Position numbers and translations under genes: made by a program
Notes under the pieces: generated by a model
The model's database searches: none
The model's input: only the letters and a program-made list of their open reading frames with translations
What the model was told of the DNA's origin: nothing
Shown: positions 19,068 to 28,308 of the stretch, piece by piece
Layout: the number at the start of each line of letters is the position of its first letter
Numbering within the stretch: the first letter of the stretch is position 1
DNA from: Mesostigma viride
Taxonomy: Eukaryota; Streptophyta; Mesostigmatophyceae; Mesostigmatales; Mesostigmataceae
Length of the DNA: 52,000 bases
Reading direction: 5' to 3'
Assembly: GCA_009746045.1 (NCBI GenBank)
Contig: RPFO01000079.1
Coordinates: 5,864,233 to 5,916,232, forward strand

Positions 19068-20160
19068 TGGGTGGGTGGGTGGGTGGGTGGGTGGGTGGGT
19101 GGGTGGGTGGGTGGGTGGGTGGGTGGGTGGGTGGGTGGGTGGGTGGGTGGGTGGGTGGGTGGGTGGGTGGGTGGGTGGGTGGTGGGTGGGTAGGTGGGTG
19201 GTGGGTGGGTGGGTGGGTGGGTGGGTGGGTGGGTGGGTGGGTGGGTGGGTGGGTGGGTGGGTGGGTGGGTGGGTGGGTGGGTGGTGGTGGGTGGTGGGTG
19301 GGTGGTGGGTGGGTGGGTGGGTGGGTGGGTGGGTGGGTGGGTGGGTGGGTGGGTGGGTGGGTGGGTGGGTGGGTGGGTGGGTGGGTGGGTGGTGGGTGGG
19401 TGGGTGGGGTGGGTGGGTGGGTGGGTGGGTGGGTGGGTGGGTGGTGGGTGGGTGGGTGGGTGGGTGGGTGGGTGGGTGGGTGGGTGGGTGGGTGGGTGGG
19501 GTGGGTGGGTGGGTGGGTGGGTGGGTGGGTGGGTGGTGGGTGGGTGGGTGGGTGGGTGGGTGGGTGGGTGGGTGGGTGGGTGGGTGGGTGGGTGGGTGGG
19601 TGGGTGGGTGGGGGTGGGTGGGTGGGTGGGTGGTGGGTGGGTGGGTGGGTGGGTGGGTGGGTGGGTGGGTGGGTGGGTGGGTGGGTGGGTGGGTGGGTGG
19701 GTGGGTGGGTGGGTGGGTGGGTGGGTGGGTGGGTGGGTGGGTGGGTGGGTGGGTGGGTGGGTGGGTGGGTGGGTGGGTGGGTGGGTGGGTGGGTGGGTGG
19801 GTGGGTGGGTGGGTGGGTGGGTGGGTGGGTGGGTGGGTGGGTGGGTGGTGGGTGGGTGGGTGGGTGGGTGGGTGGGTGGGTGGGTGGGTGGGTGGGTGGG
19901 TGGGTGGTGGTGGGTGGGTGGGTGGGTGGGTGGGTGGGTGGGTGGGTGGGTGGGTGGGTGGCCGGGTGGGTGGGTGGGTGGGTGGGTGGGTGGGTGGGTG
20001 GGTGGGTGGGTGGGTGGGTGGGTGGGTGGGTGGGTGGGTGGGTGGGTGGGTGGGTGGGTGGGTGGGTGGGTGGGTGGGTGGGTGGGTGGGTGGGTGGGTG
20101 GGTGGGTGGGTGGGTGGGTGGGTGGGTGGGTGGGTGGGTGGGTGGGTGGGTGGGTGGGTG
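19068..20160. repeat. (TGGG)n array, about 1.1 kb
   Basis: About 270 tetranucleotide units, with scattered TGG and TGGGG phase slips and one GGCC interruption near 19960. It ends in a few TGAG units. The strand shown is G-rich and would be expected to form G-quadruplexes. The long Gly-Trp-Val and Pro-Thr-His frames across it are artefacts of the repeat. Confidence 0.97.
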
Positions 20161-20247
20161 AGTGAGTGAGTGAGTGAGTGCATTAGTGGATGAATGAGAG
20201 GATTGCATTGAGTAGTTTTGAAATAAAGGCGTGCACATTATAATGAT

Positions 20248-20289
20248 TAGTTAATTAATTAATTAGACTCGTGCTCCCGTTGGTCACAC
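20248..20289 (-). mobile_element. 42-bp LINE insertion: tail plus 3' hairpin only
   Basis: On the minus strand it reads CCAACGGGAGCACGAGTCTA, then a TTAA tail, the last bases of a family-B LINE. It is bounded by the TSD TATAATGAT at 20239-20247 and 20290-20298. This is an extreme 5' truncation. Confidence 0.75.
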
Positions 20290-20444
20290 TATAATGATAG
20301 TTTTTTTCTGATCAGACACTCCGCAAAGGTGAAAACCTTTGCGTTCAGTGCCTCAACTTAGTACGTATGAACTGGACACTGCAGCCAATAATGGAAATGA
20401 GTTATTGGCCAATTTTTTTTCATGACAGAAGGCATGGAGAAATA

Positions 20445-20512
20445 TCCATCCATCGGGGTTAATGCTCCGTGACTCCCCAACGGGAGCACGAGTCTAATTA
20501 ATTAATTAATTA
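20445..20512 (+). mobile_element. 68-bp LINE insertion: 3' hairpin and (TTAA)n tail
   Basis: It contains TGCTCCGTGACTCCCCAACG and (TTAA)n. It is bounded by an 11-bp TSD ATGGAGAAATA at 20434-20444 and 20513-20523. Confidence 0.85.
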
Positions 20513-20702
20513 ATGGAGAAATAGGTATCAGGAGATATCAACTTCATATTAGGAGATATCAACGCTTACAAGCTACGGGATAGCAAGCAAATCATCACTA
20601 GCCATTTGGTTTACCCGAAGACATGTGACATCATCTTCAATGCTTCCTCCCTTAGTTAACCCCTGGGCAATGCGCCAGTTTTGCTCATACATAGGCCCAT
20701 AC

Positions 20703-20877
20703 ATGAAGATCATGGGATGCAAGTGCCCTGGTGCACCTAGAGCAAGGGTCCTTTACATCCCCACCCTTGCAGGAAGTAGCTTAGGATGTATGATAGGCCA
20801 TATGCCCCCCTCTCAAGGGCTGTGTGCTACATATACTCCCAACGGAGTTATGTTACAATTCAATTCAATTCAATTCA
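20703..20877 (+). mobile_element. 5'-truncated copy of the same 3' end, inserted in the 5'UTR
   Basis: Nearly identical to 22712-22885 (the 3'UTR end of the ORF1-only element). Bounded by a 12-bp TSD ATAGGCCCATAC at 20691-20702 and 20878-20889. Confidence 0.88.
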
Positions 20878-21036
20878 ATAGGCCCATACGAGCCACGAGC
20901 CACGAGGTTGCCATGGCTGTCGGAGCTCATAACTTTCACGTTTGAGCACCGAATTCAGCTGTGAATATCACAATCGCTTCGTCTTTCTTAGACGCACATG
21001 CTGATATAATTTTCCGAAGCTATAACGCACTATACG

Positions 21037-22467
21037 ATGAGCAAACGCCTCTCGACGCAACGCAGCCTGGCGGCTGCGCTCAGCAATGAAAATACGTCTG
21101 CAGCCCCGGCTGCAGCTTCGCCAACCGGCCCAGAAGGCAGCGGCGCCACTAGCCAAGCTCTAGTGGTCGCCCAGCCCCCTGCTGAGCCCGCCTCGCCCGC
21201 AGCGTCGCCTGAACCCAAGCGCAGTCGCTCTGCCGAGCCGAGTTGGACAGAGCTCGACTTTGTCGCCGAAGCCAGCCAGCCCGGCTTCCTTGACACGCTT
21301 AACCCGGAACGCATCCTGGTCTGCGTGTTTTATGGAACGCACGCCTCGCTTCTTGCACTATGCAAGCAGCTCTTCAACCAAGGTCGCCTCTTTGACCCTC
21401 GCTGGGTTCGTCTCGCCTCTTTCGACATCATTCCCAGCCTCCACCGCCCCTTCCTCCAGCAATTCGCTCTCTTTTCCCTCCTTGGACGCTCCATCGGGGA
21501 GCTTTGGCCCCCCAAGCCTCTCACCACCACCTTAACCGAATCCTCCCTCCGCTCACTCCTTAAGGAGGTCCTCGAGGAGCACGTGGACCCCATTGCTGCA
21601 GATGTGGCGGCCATCGGCGGCACGCTGACTGCCGAGCTTCCCCTCCTTTCCACCGCCACCTCCACCATCTCCACCGCCACCTCCACCCTCCTCGCCTCCT
21701 CCACCGCCACCACCTCCACCTCCGACGCCATCACCGCCCAGCTCCGTGACATCGACCAGCGTCTTAAGGACAACGCCATCGCTATCGAGGTTCTGCAGAA
21801 CACGGCAGGCCTCACCGCCCAGGCGGTGAAGGACATTGCCGCCAAGCCAGCCCCGGCTGGCCTGGCCGGCGATGCTCCTCCCATCACCACCTGGGCGGAC
21901 ATGCTTAAGCAACATACCACCTCCACCACCTCCGCCGTCGCAGCCCAGCTCCAACGGCAGACGCTTGACCTCCGCGAGGAGGCCGAGCTCGCCCAGCGCA
22001 GCCTCAACGTCATTGTCAAGAACTTCACCATGGAGGAAGGTGAGACTTCCGAGAAGCTTTTGCGTGCGTTTGAGCGAGAAATCCTTGGTCGCATGGGCCT
22101 TATCGGTGAGATCGCGCTGGCCGCCCACCGCCTTCCCCGCGCACGGGGTAAGGCAGGGCCGCCCCCGCTCCTTCTCACCTTTAAGACCCCGGCGGACAAG
22201 ATTTCTTTTCTCAGACGCCGCAAGCGGCTCGAGAAGACTCTCTTCACCCTTGATGACGACCTGACCCTGGCGCAGCAACAACGGCGACGGGAGCTATGGC
22301 CGACCTACCTCCAGCTCCGGCAGACCAAGGCGGGCCAGCCGGTGTACTGGAAGGGGGCGGCCATCTACGTCGGCCACAAGCCCTGGCAGGCGACCCCCCC
22401 CCCCCGCGGCCCCAGCGACTCCAGACGCCCCAGCTTAGGGGAATACAGCAGTAGTAGTGCAGAATAG
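21037..22467 (+). CDS. LINE ORF1 protein (RNA-binding, L1 ORF1p-like)
   Basis: Intact frame of 476 residues from ATG 21037. Ala/Pro-rich N-terminus; middle region with LRSLLKEVLEEHVDPIAADV; a Ser/Thr-rich low-complexity strip (about residues 205-235); a coiled-coil-like helix (DIDQRLKDNAIAIEVLQNTA); an RRM-like domain (SLNVIVKNFTMEEGETSEKL onward, about 325-385); and a C-terminal domain with FTLDDDLTLAQQQRRRELWP, then YWKGAAIYVG. The late block is typical of ORF1 proteins of plant and algal LINEs. The inferred role is binding LINE RNA in an RNP with chaperone activity. No ORF2 follows; the 3'UTR and tail begin directly after the stop. Broken relatives lie at 17841-18240, 18245-19067 and 39559-39729. 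Confidence 0.85.
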   Translation: MSKRLSTQRSLAAALSNENTSAAPAAASPTGPEGSGATSQALVVAQPPAEPASPAASPEPKRSRSAEPSWTELDFVAEASQPGFLDTLNPERILVCVFYGTHASLLALCKQLFNQGRLFDPRWVRLASFDIIPSLHRPFLQQFALFSLLGRSIGELWPPKPLTTTLTESSLRSLLKEVLEEHVDPIAADVAAIGGTLTAELPLLSTATSTISTATSTLLASSTATTSTSDAITAQLRDIDQRLKDNAIAIEVLQNTAGLTAQAVKDIAAKPAPAGLAGDAPPITTWADMLKQHTTSTTSAVAAQLQRQTLDLREEAELAQRSLNVIVKNFTMEEGETSEKLLRAFEREILGRMGLIGEIALAAHRLPRARGKAGPPPLLLTFKTPADKISFLRRRKRLEKTLFTLDDDLTLAQQQRRRELWPTYLQLRQTKAGQPVYWKGAAIYVGHKPWQATPPPRGPSDSRRPSLGEYSSSSAE

Positions 22468-22896
22468 ATAGACCGTGGCCATGTACATGTACGCCTCCTA
22501 GAGGCACTATCCTAGCTAAGCCACGCGCTTTCCTTAATCATGTACATGTGTGCCTATGATGAGCCACACCCCAGATGATGCCTAGCTTTATTTAGTTATG
22601 TTGTGCCCATGCAGGGAGTAACTCTCTGCTGAGACGCCATGCCCTAGCTTCTTTGTATAGCTATGCTGCTCTTCCCCCCCATGACAGGCTCCCCCTTCGC
22701 TGGGCATAGCTTGAAGATCATGGGGATGCAAGTGCCCTGGTGCACCTAGAGCAAGGGTCCTTTACATCCCCACCCTTGCAGGAAGTAGCTTAGGATGTAT
22801 GATAGGCCATATGCCCCCCTCTCAAGGGCTGTGTGCTACATATACTCCCAACGGAGTTATGTTACAATTCAATTCAATTCAATTCAATGCGCCAGT

Positions 22897-23624
22897 GAGT
22901 TATTCAGTGAGACCACTAATCTAGGACAGGTACTATAGTGCTCCCACCGGCTGGGCAAGCTAAGCAGGCTAAGCAGGAGAATGTACAGGCATCTGCCTAG
23001 TACATGTCACTAACAGACCTGTCATGCTGCTTTTGTCACCGAGTGAGGCCACCATGGGGCATGCAGATGCCAGCTGTCACACGATCCGCTGGATGAACCA
23101 GACACCATTCAAACAGCCAATGTGCTGTCATCCCGATCATGTGCCCAGCGATACAAAATGCCCCCTCGATCCTGCTCTTCGTGATGGTGAGAGCCACACA
23201 AGCCTGTCACCATGAATTGCATAACAATGGTCTCCTGCCTGGCAGAAGCCCCTCGATCACAACCCCCCTCCCCCCGCCGATATCATTCCCGTCCTCCCTC
23301 CCATAAATCCTCTGCCAGGCAAGATTTTGTGCGCTGTGGCCCAACCCACATGCGTTCCTTCCGCAGCTACCCTGTTGAGCGTGCCCAATCCGGGCCAGGT
23401 GACGGAAAAAAAATCCAGCACTTCCATAATGTCTCCAACCTTCCACGCATCCAGTGGACAATTGTGCGCCTCTCCAAACGAAGTGCGCACACTACCAAGC
23501 CAACCTCCCCTGCCCTTCCCCCCCAACCGGGATGGGGCACGTGCCTTGGAATCATACGAGCTCAGGATGTGCAGGACTCGCCTATGAAGGCTGCATCCTT
23601 CCCCTCCCTGTAGCTTGACATCCA
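22897..23624. other. Intergenic / PLAA 3' flank
   Basis: No gene recognised. It probably includes the 3'UTR of the minus-strand PLAA gene. No clear element ends were seen beyond the TSD at 22886-22896. Confidence 0.5.
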
Positions 23625-26078
23625 CTAGCCCAACAACCTCTCCATCTCGCGAGCACACTCAGCCACCTTGGCCGTCGGGCTCCCTTTCGCGTACACCAGC
23701 ACTTTCGCAACCCCCAAGTCCCGGGCAGGACCCATCAGCTGCGGGTCCTTGGCCACGAGCGTCCCCGCCGCCACCAGCGCGCGGAACAACGCGTCATCGT
23801 CCGCCCCCGCTGCCCCCGCTGCCCCCGCCCCCGCATTCTCGGGGCTCGCCATCTGTATCGCCATGCTCAGGCACTGCAGCCTCTCGGCAGGGAGCGATGG
23901 CGGGTCAACCGCGGCCGCGTAGTTGATCAGCACGGTGGCCCACGCGATGCGCACGTTCTTGTTGCTACTGGCGCCGCAGGGGGCAAGCAGGGAGAGGAGG
24001 TCCCCTGTGTGCGCAAGCACCCACTCGCGAAGTGGTCCGTGCCGGAATGCATTGACCACCACGCGCGCGCCCGTGAGCATATTAGCCGCGATCGGATTGC
24101 CACCCCCCTGCAGCACCCGCGCGAGCACCGCCCCCAACAGGCTGTCCCGGGTCCCTGGCACCGTGGCGGACGCCAGCTGCTCCGCACCATGCGGGTGCAG
24201 CACCACCATGCGCAGGAGGTCAAGCACGGGGAAGACGAGTGCCGGCGGCCAGTGCAGCAGCAAATTTGCCAGCAGCGAGAGCTCCGGGTCGGTCAACCGT
24301 GATGCATGGTAGCGCGACGTGTTCTTGAGTGTGGCGGCCATGCTGGACAGGGCCGCCAGGTCCGCGTCCGACAGCACGGGCGGGGCCAGGGAGGAGGAGG
24401 AGGAGCCCTGCGTCGCCAGCTGGCAGGAGAACTCCTTGAGCTTGGCAAGGATGGGGTCGTACGAGACAGCGTCGAAGAAGATGAGGCTGATCTTGGGGAT
24501 ATGGCCCTGAGGGGAGGGCACAACCTGGCCCGCGGGGGCTGATGCCGGTGCCCCCACTCCTGCGGGTGCATATGCTCCCTGGCTGGTGAAGGGGTCCCCC
24601 CCGGCGGGCGCGGAGGGGACACCAGGCGCGTACGCGGGCGGGCAGTAGGCCCCCGCGCCAGTGAAAGGGTCCACGCATTGCGTGGCAGTGGACGGGGATC
24701 CGCGCAGCGGTGCCGTATTGGCGATGATGAACCGGACGACTTCCTCCCGGAACGAAGGGTCCAGCCCCTGGTTGTCCAGCCACTCGGCGGCCACCGTGTG
24801 CGGGTTGTCCCGCAGGTTGTATCCCAGCTGGCGCATGGGTGCGCCGTCGCCCAGGTCTACGCTGAACACGTGGTCGTACTTGACCCCATCGATCATCTTA
24901 CTGCCACCGCTCGCACCGCCGCCGTCGCTGGAATCCCCCGGGTTATCCACCACCTCGCCCACCTCGTCCCAGTGGCCCTCGGCCGCCGACCACTGGAACA
25001 CCACCGCGGTGCCCCCCTGGCGGATGATCTTTGTCTCCCCCTCGCGCCGGCCAGGGTGCTGGAGAGCCTCGGGGCCAGGGAGCTCCGCGAGTTTCTTCCC
25101 GCCAAACGTGCGGGTGGCAGCATACACCTCCTCAAGCCGTGATGCGTACGCTGCAACGACCTCGGGCGGCGCCGCACGCACCGGGTCGTGCGTCCACACA
25201 CGTGCGATCCCGTCACTGCAGCCCGTCACCAGGTCCCCGTTGGGGAGAAACGCGACCGACCAAACGCACCCAGGGTGCTCCAGGGTCTGCACGCAGCGGC
25301 CGTCCTGCCACACCCGTGCGCTGTTGTCCTCGCTGCCCGAGGCCCACAGGCCGGTCACGGGGCTGGCAGCTACTGAGTATACCAGCCGGTCATGTCCGGG
25401 GTACTCCATGAGGGAGGCACCCTGGAAGGACCACAGGCGCAGGGTGCAGTCATGGGAGGACGTGAGGAAGCCGACTCCATCCACGAGGCCCAGGCCCCGA
25501 ACCGAGTCCGAATGGCCCAGGTACATGTGCTGCTCGACCCCCTTGGGCGACCACAGCTTGGCGGTGCAGTCGCCGGAGCCGGAGATGAATCGGCCGTCGG
25601 GCAAGGCTAGAAGGGAGAGAACGGGGGCAGCGTGTCCCGTGATCACGCGCGTGCATGCGCCGTCCTTCCACATCCGAAGCGTACTGTCGAGTGACCCCGA
25701 CACGAGGACGCCGTTGGCCAGCACCGCGAGACATGTGACCGCCAAGGTGTGGCCCTTGAGCTCCTGTACTACTGTCGCCGTGTCTACATCCCATATTAGA
25801 ACACGCGTATCCATGCCCCCCGATGCTAGGGCGCCGTTTGGAAATGCCCGAATTAAGCCCGGAGGGATCCACGCCGACGTGATAGCGAAATGGGAGTGAC
25901 CCACCAACGTCTTGGCTAGGCATATTGCGCCACCTTGCTGCTCGTCCTCCCTCCATATGCGAACTGTCTTATCCCGGGATGCAGTGGCTATGGCTCCATC
26001 GGAAGAGACGCAGACACCACGTACATCCTCCAAATGGCCCCGCAGTTCGCAACGCAAAAGCATATCTTTTGCAGGCAT
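23625..26078 (-). CDS. PLAA: PLAA/Doa1 (Ufd3) homologue, ubiquitin-binding Cdc48/p97 adaptor
   Basis: Single-exon frame of 817 residues, close to the roughly 800 of human PLAA. Residues about 10-300: a seven-bladed WD40 propeller, with repeats such as LVSGSLDSTLRMWKDG and GFLTSSHDCTLRLWSF. Residues about 345-465: a PFU domain (YDHVFSVDLGDG, then LGYNLRDNPHTVAAEWL), which binds ubiquitin. A Pro/Ala/Gly-rich linker with repeated DPFT-GAY units follows. Residues about 540-817: a PUL armadillo-like domain, which binds the C-terminus of Cdc48/p97. The family works in the ubiquitin-proteasome system, keeping ubiquitin levels and sorting ubiquitinated membrane proteins. The start is the ATG at 26078, since the first blade begins at once (MLLRCELRGHLEDVRGVCVS). 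No frame breaks. The gene is host-like and unlike the surrounding mobile DNA. Confidence 0.95.
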   Translation of the reverse strand: MPAKDMLLRCELRGHLEDVRGVCVSSDGAIATASRDKTVRIWREDEQQGGAICLAKTLVGHSHFAITSAWIPPGLIRAFPNGALASGGMDTRVLIWDVDTATVVQELKGHTLAVTCLAVLANGVLVSGSLDSTLRMWKDGACTRVITGHAAPVLSLLALPDGRFISGSGDCTAKLWSPKGVEQHMYLGHSDSVRGLGLVDGVGFLTSSHDCTLRLWSFQGASLMEYPGHDRLVYSVAASPVTGLWASGSEDNSARVWQDGRCVQTLEHPGCVWSVAFLPNGDLVTGCSDGIARVWTHDPVRAAPPEVVAAYASRLEEVYAATRTFGGKKLAELPGPEALQHPGRREGETKIIRQGGTAVVFQWSAAEGHWDEVGEVVDNPGDSSDGGGASGGSKMIDGVKYDHVFSVDLGDGAPMRQLGYNLRDNPHTVAAEWLDNQGLDPSFREEVVRFIIANTAPLRGSPSTATQCVDPFTGAGAYCPPAYAPGVPSAPAGGDPFTSQGAYAPAGVGAPASAPAGQVVPSPQGHIPKISLIFFDAVSYDPILAKLKEFSCQLATQGSSSSSLAPPVLSDADLAALSSMAATLKNTSRYHASRLTDPELSLLANLLLHWPPALVFPVLDLLRMVVLHPHGAEQLASATVPGTRDSLLGAVLARVLQGGGNPIAANMLTGARVVVNAFRHGPLREWVLAHTGDLLSLLAPCGASSNKNVRIAWATVLINYAAAVDPPSLPAERLQCLSMAIQMASPENAGAGAAGAAGADDDALFRALVAAGTLVAKDPQLMGPARDLGVAKVLVYAKGSPTAKVAECAREMERLLG

Positions 26079-26837
26079 GTTTTTTCAAGAGGCCGGCCCA
26101 CTATCCCGGGGGACACCGTTAGTAATTGCCGTGTCGGGCATTTAATCTATCGGTGAATTCTGTCCGCAGAAAGCAGAAAGCTCACCATTGCAAAACAGGC
26201 GCTATTGAATTAAGCTGCGGCTTGCAACGGATTGCGAGCACATCACAGGTGGAGGCTGTCAACTCCATCTCTGATGCCAGCAATCGGGGCTTATTTTCTG
26301 CTTTTTTTCAGTCCGGCGCTCCCGCGTTGAAGTATCGCGGGAGATTCATGGAGATTCGTGTAGGGCCGCAACTGCCCGAAGGAGCGGCATGGCAGACGCC
26401 GCGAGAGTGACATATGCCAGATGGATTTGTCGAATCTCGAGATTCTGAGTAACGAGTGACCAGCAAATGCCGCAAATAATGCCACCACGTTGCAGAGCGT
26501 ACTTTTTATTCTGTGGGTATTTTATGATATGCTGCACTGAACAGAAGTGGAAATATTATTATCCCAATATTAACCGCGCGTACTTCGGATAAAGCACCAG
26601 CGGACTCTGACAGATTTTGTGGCATGCGTATCAGTAGATTGTCACCACCCACGCTTAAGCGTATCTTGCCATCGCGGACATCGTAACTGGTCAATGTATA
26701 ATCAACAAGATACGATATCAGGCTTCCATGATCTCTCGCCGTTTCGATCGAAAGCCATCATGTCAGTCGGTCAGGCTGGCGATCAGTTATTATTTCCAAA
26801 CCGGTGAGCCGTCGGAGATACTAAAAAGAGATCTCTC

Positions 26838-26878
26838 GGCTGCGCATGTGCGGCGTGGGATCCAACTAACTAACTACG
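26838..26878 (+). mobile_element. Retroposon 3' end with (CTAA)n tail
   Basis: The core CTGCGCATGTGCGGCGTGGG is followed by ATCCAA and CTAA repeats. Same family as 4466-4505 and 4826-4869. Confidence 0.5.
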
Positions 26879-26897
26879 TCACAGTACACTCGAAGGC

Positions 26898-26932
26898 TAG
26901 TTGTTGTTGTTGTTGGTTCCCAAGCCGCAGTG
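26898..26932 (-). mobile_element. Retroposon 3' end with (AAC)n tail
   Basis: On the minus strand it reads CACTGCGGCTTGGGAACC followed by about five AAC units. It is a diverged relative of the copy 20 bases away in opposite orientation. Confidence 0.4.
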
Positions 26933-28308
26933 GTAGGCTAGTACCATCCGATATTCTAAATATATTCCGTCCCTCGGCGGCTATACAATCTCTGTCTGGC
27001 TACAGTACAGTATGGCGTTCAATCAAACAACAACAACAACTGCAGAGGCCCGCAAGGATTCCTAATTAGTGGCAAGAAGTCGTGACGCGCTCAGAAAATC
27101 AGTTCAAAGTACAGTACTTGGAAAAAGAGTCAAATTTGACTGAACGCGTTCAGCCCAAAAGGTTCTGACTTGGATAATGTCCAGGTTGTCGCTTGTCAGC
27201 ATGACGAGCGAGGACGTCATTGCCTTACGGAGATTACGCGACGAATCAAGGCATTGGCGAGAGATCGGTCCCCCGTAGAGAAAAAGCACATTGTGCGAAG
27301 TAATTGGCGTTGGTAGTATCGGATTTGACCGCTGCCGTCAAAATAGTGACAATAATTCCTGGCATCTAATTAAGCCAGATTCTGAGTGCCCTGATTGAGA
27401 TCTGTCGAATGCACCGAACAATCGAATGCACAACACATTACACTTCCTCCTACCCCCCCCCCTTGTTGTGAAAGGGGTCCGACCAATCCAGGGCTCAAGA
27501 TGTTATAGAATCTTACTACTGTGATTCGATTATACTTAGTTCTAATATATTCTAATACAATTATAATGCTAGTACATTTAATATTGCTTGTTTTAATTTC
27601 TAATACAGTACAATTATAATGCATCCTGCTGTGGCTCGAGTGCTGAAGAAGAGTTGCTCGCGGTTGTCATAACCCATTGACGATAACGCTACAAATGTCC
27701 GGCACTATACGGTCTCTATGGAGCTTTTATTGAGAAAAACGTGGCAACTTGCATAGCCATGGAGTGTAGGGTAGAGGGTTGTAGGCCCGCCCTGCGCACG
27801 CCGTGAGGGTGCTCCGGTATACAGTGTGCATCCTTTGTCTGTGTTATCATTAGTTGGCCTACTCACTACCAAGTGGGAGTGTAATTGTTCGTGGTGGGAG
27901 TCCTGCCTTGGATGCCGTCCGCCCCGGCAAGCCCTCCTCCACGCAGTCAGGGGAACCACGTACCATTGGGGGGAGGTGGCTCAATTGATGGAGGTGGTAA
28001 GCCCCTGCACCGATTGGCTAGTCGGTCGATTCCCACGGATGACGTAGCTCTCACTGCGTAATGGGAAGCTGATTGGTGGTGGCATAGTCATGGGATGCGT
28101 AGGTCTCTTATCTAGTCATGGGATGCGTAGGGCTACTTCATGATTACCCGCTATCTTACTTTGTTTTTCGGAAGACACCGACGCACGGCTGACACGCATG
28201 GTTGACACTATACGTACCAAATTGATTAATTGGGTGGTTATGCCCTTTCATACGGCTTCACGATGCATGGCTGAGCAAGGTGTGACAATTAATTCACCGC
28301 TATAAATG

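Larger units (their letters stand above)
20680..22885 (+). mobile_element. Complete ORF1-only LINE-type element
   Basis: Bounded by an 11-bp TSD AATGCGCCAGT at 20669-20679 and 22886-22896. Order: 5'UTR (itself entered by a short element at 20703-20877), intact ORF1 (21037-22467), a 418-bp 3'UTR, the hairpin (ACTCCCAACGGAGT) and a (ATTCA)n tail. There is no endonuclease or RT. The architecture recalls mammalian HAL1 (half-L1), inferred to move with ORF2 supplied in trans. Confidence 0.8.
26079..28300. other. Intergenic region upstream of PLAA
   Basis: No gene supported. It contains two retroposon ends (26838-26878, 26898-26932), AT-rich DNA around 27500-27620, and two copies of TAGTCATGGGATGCGTAGG near 28086-28133. 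The PLAA promoter presumably lies just above 26079, but no element is recognised. Confidence 0.55.

Noticed and set aside
19068-20160. Telomere or internal telomeric repeat
   Set aside because: TGGG is not a known algal telomere unit, the array is internal, and it starts inside an ORF1 sequence.
18886-20238. Very long open frames of Gly-Trp-Val and Pro-Thr-His repeats on both strands
   Set aside because: They are by-products of the (TGGG)n array, open in all frames that avoid stops; no start context or conserved flank supports translation.
24220-25899. Several long frames opposite or overlapping PLAA
   Set aside because: High-GC shadow frames of the conserved PLAA coding sequence.
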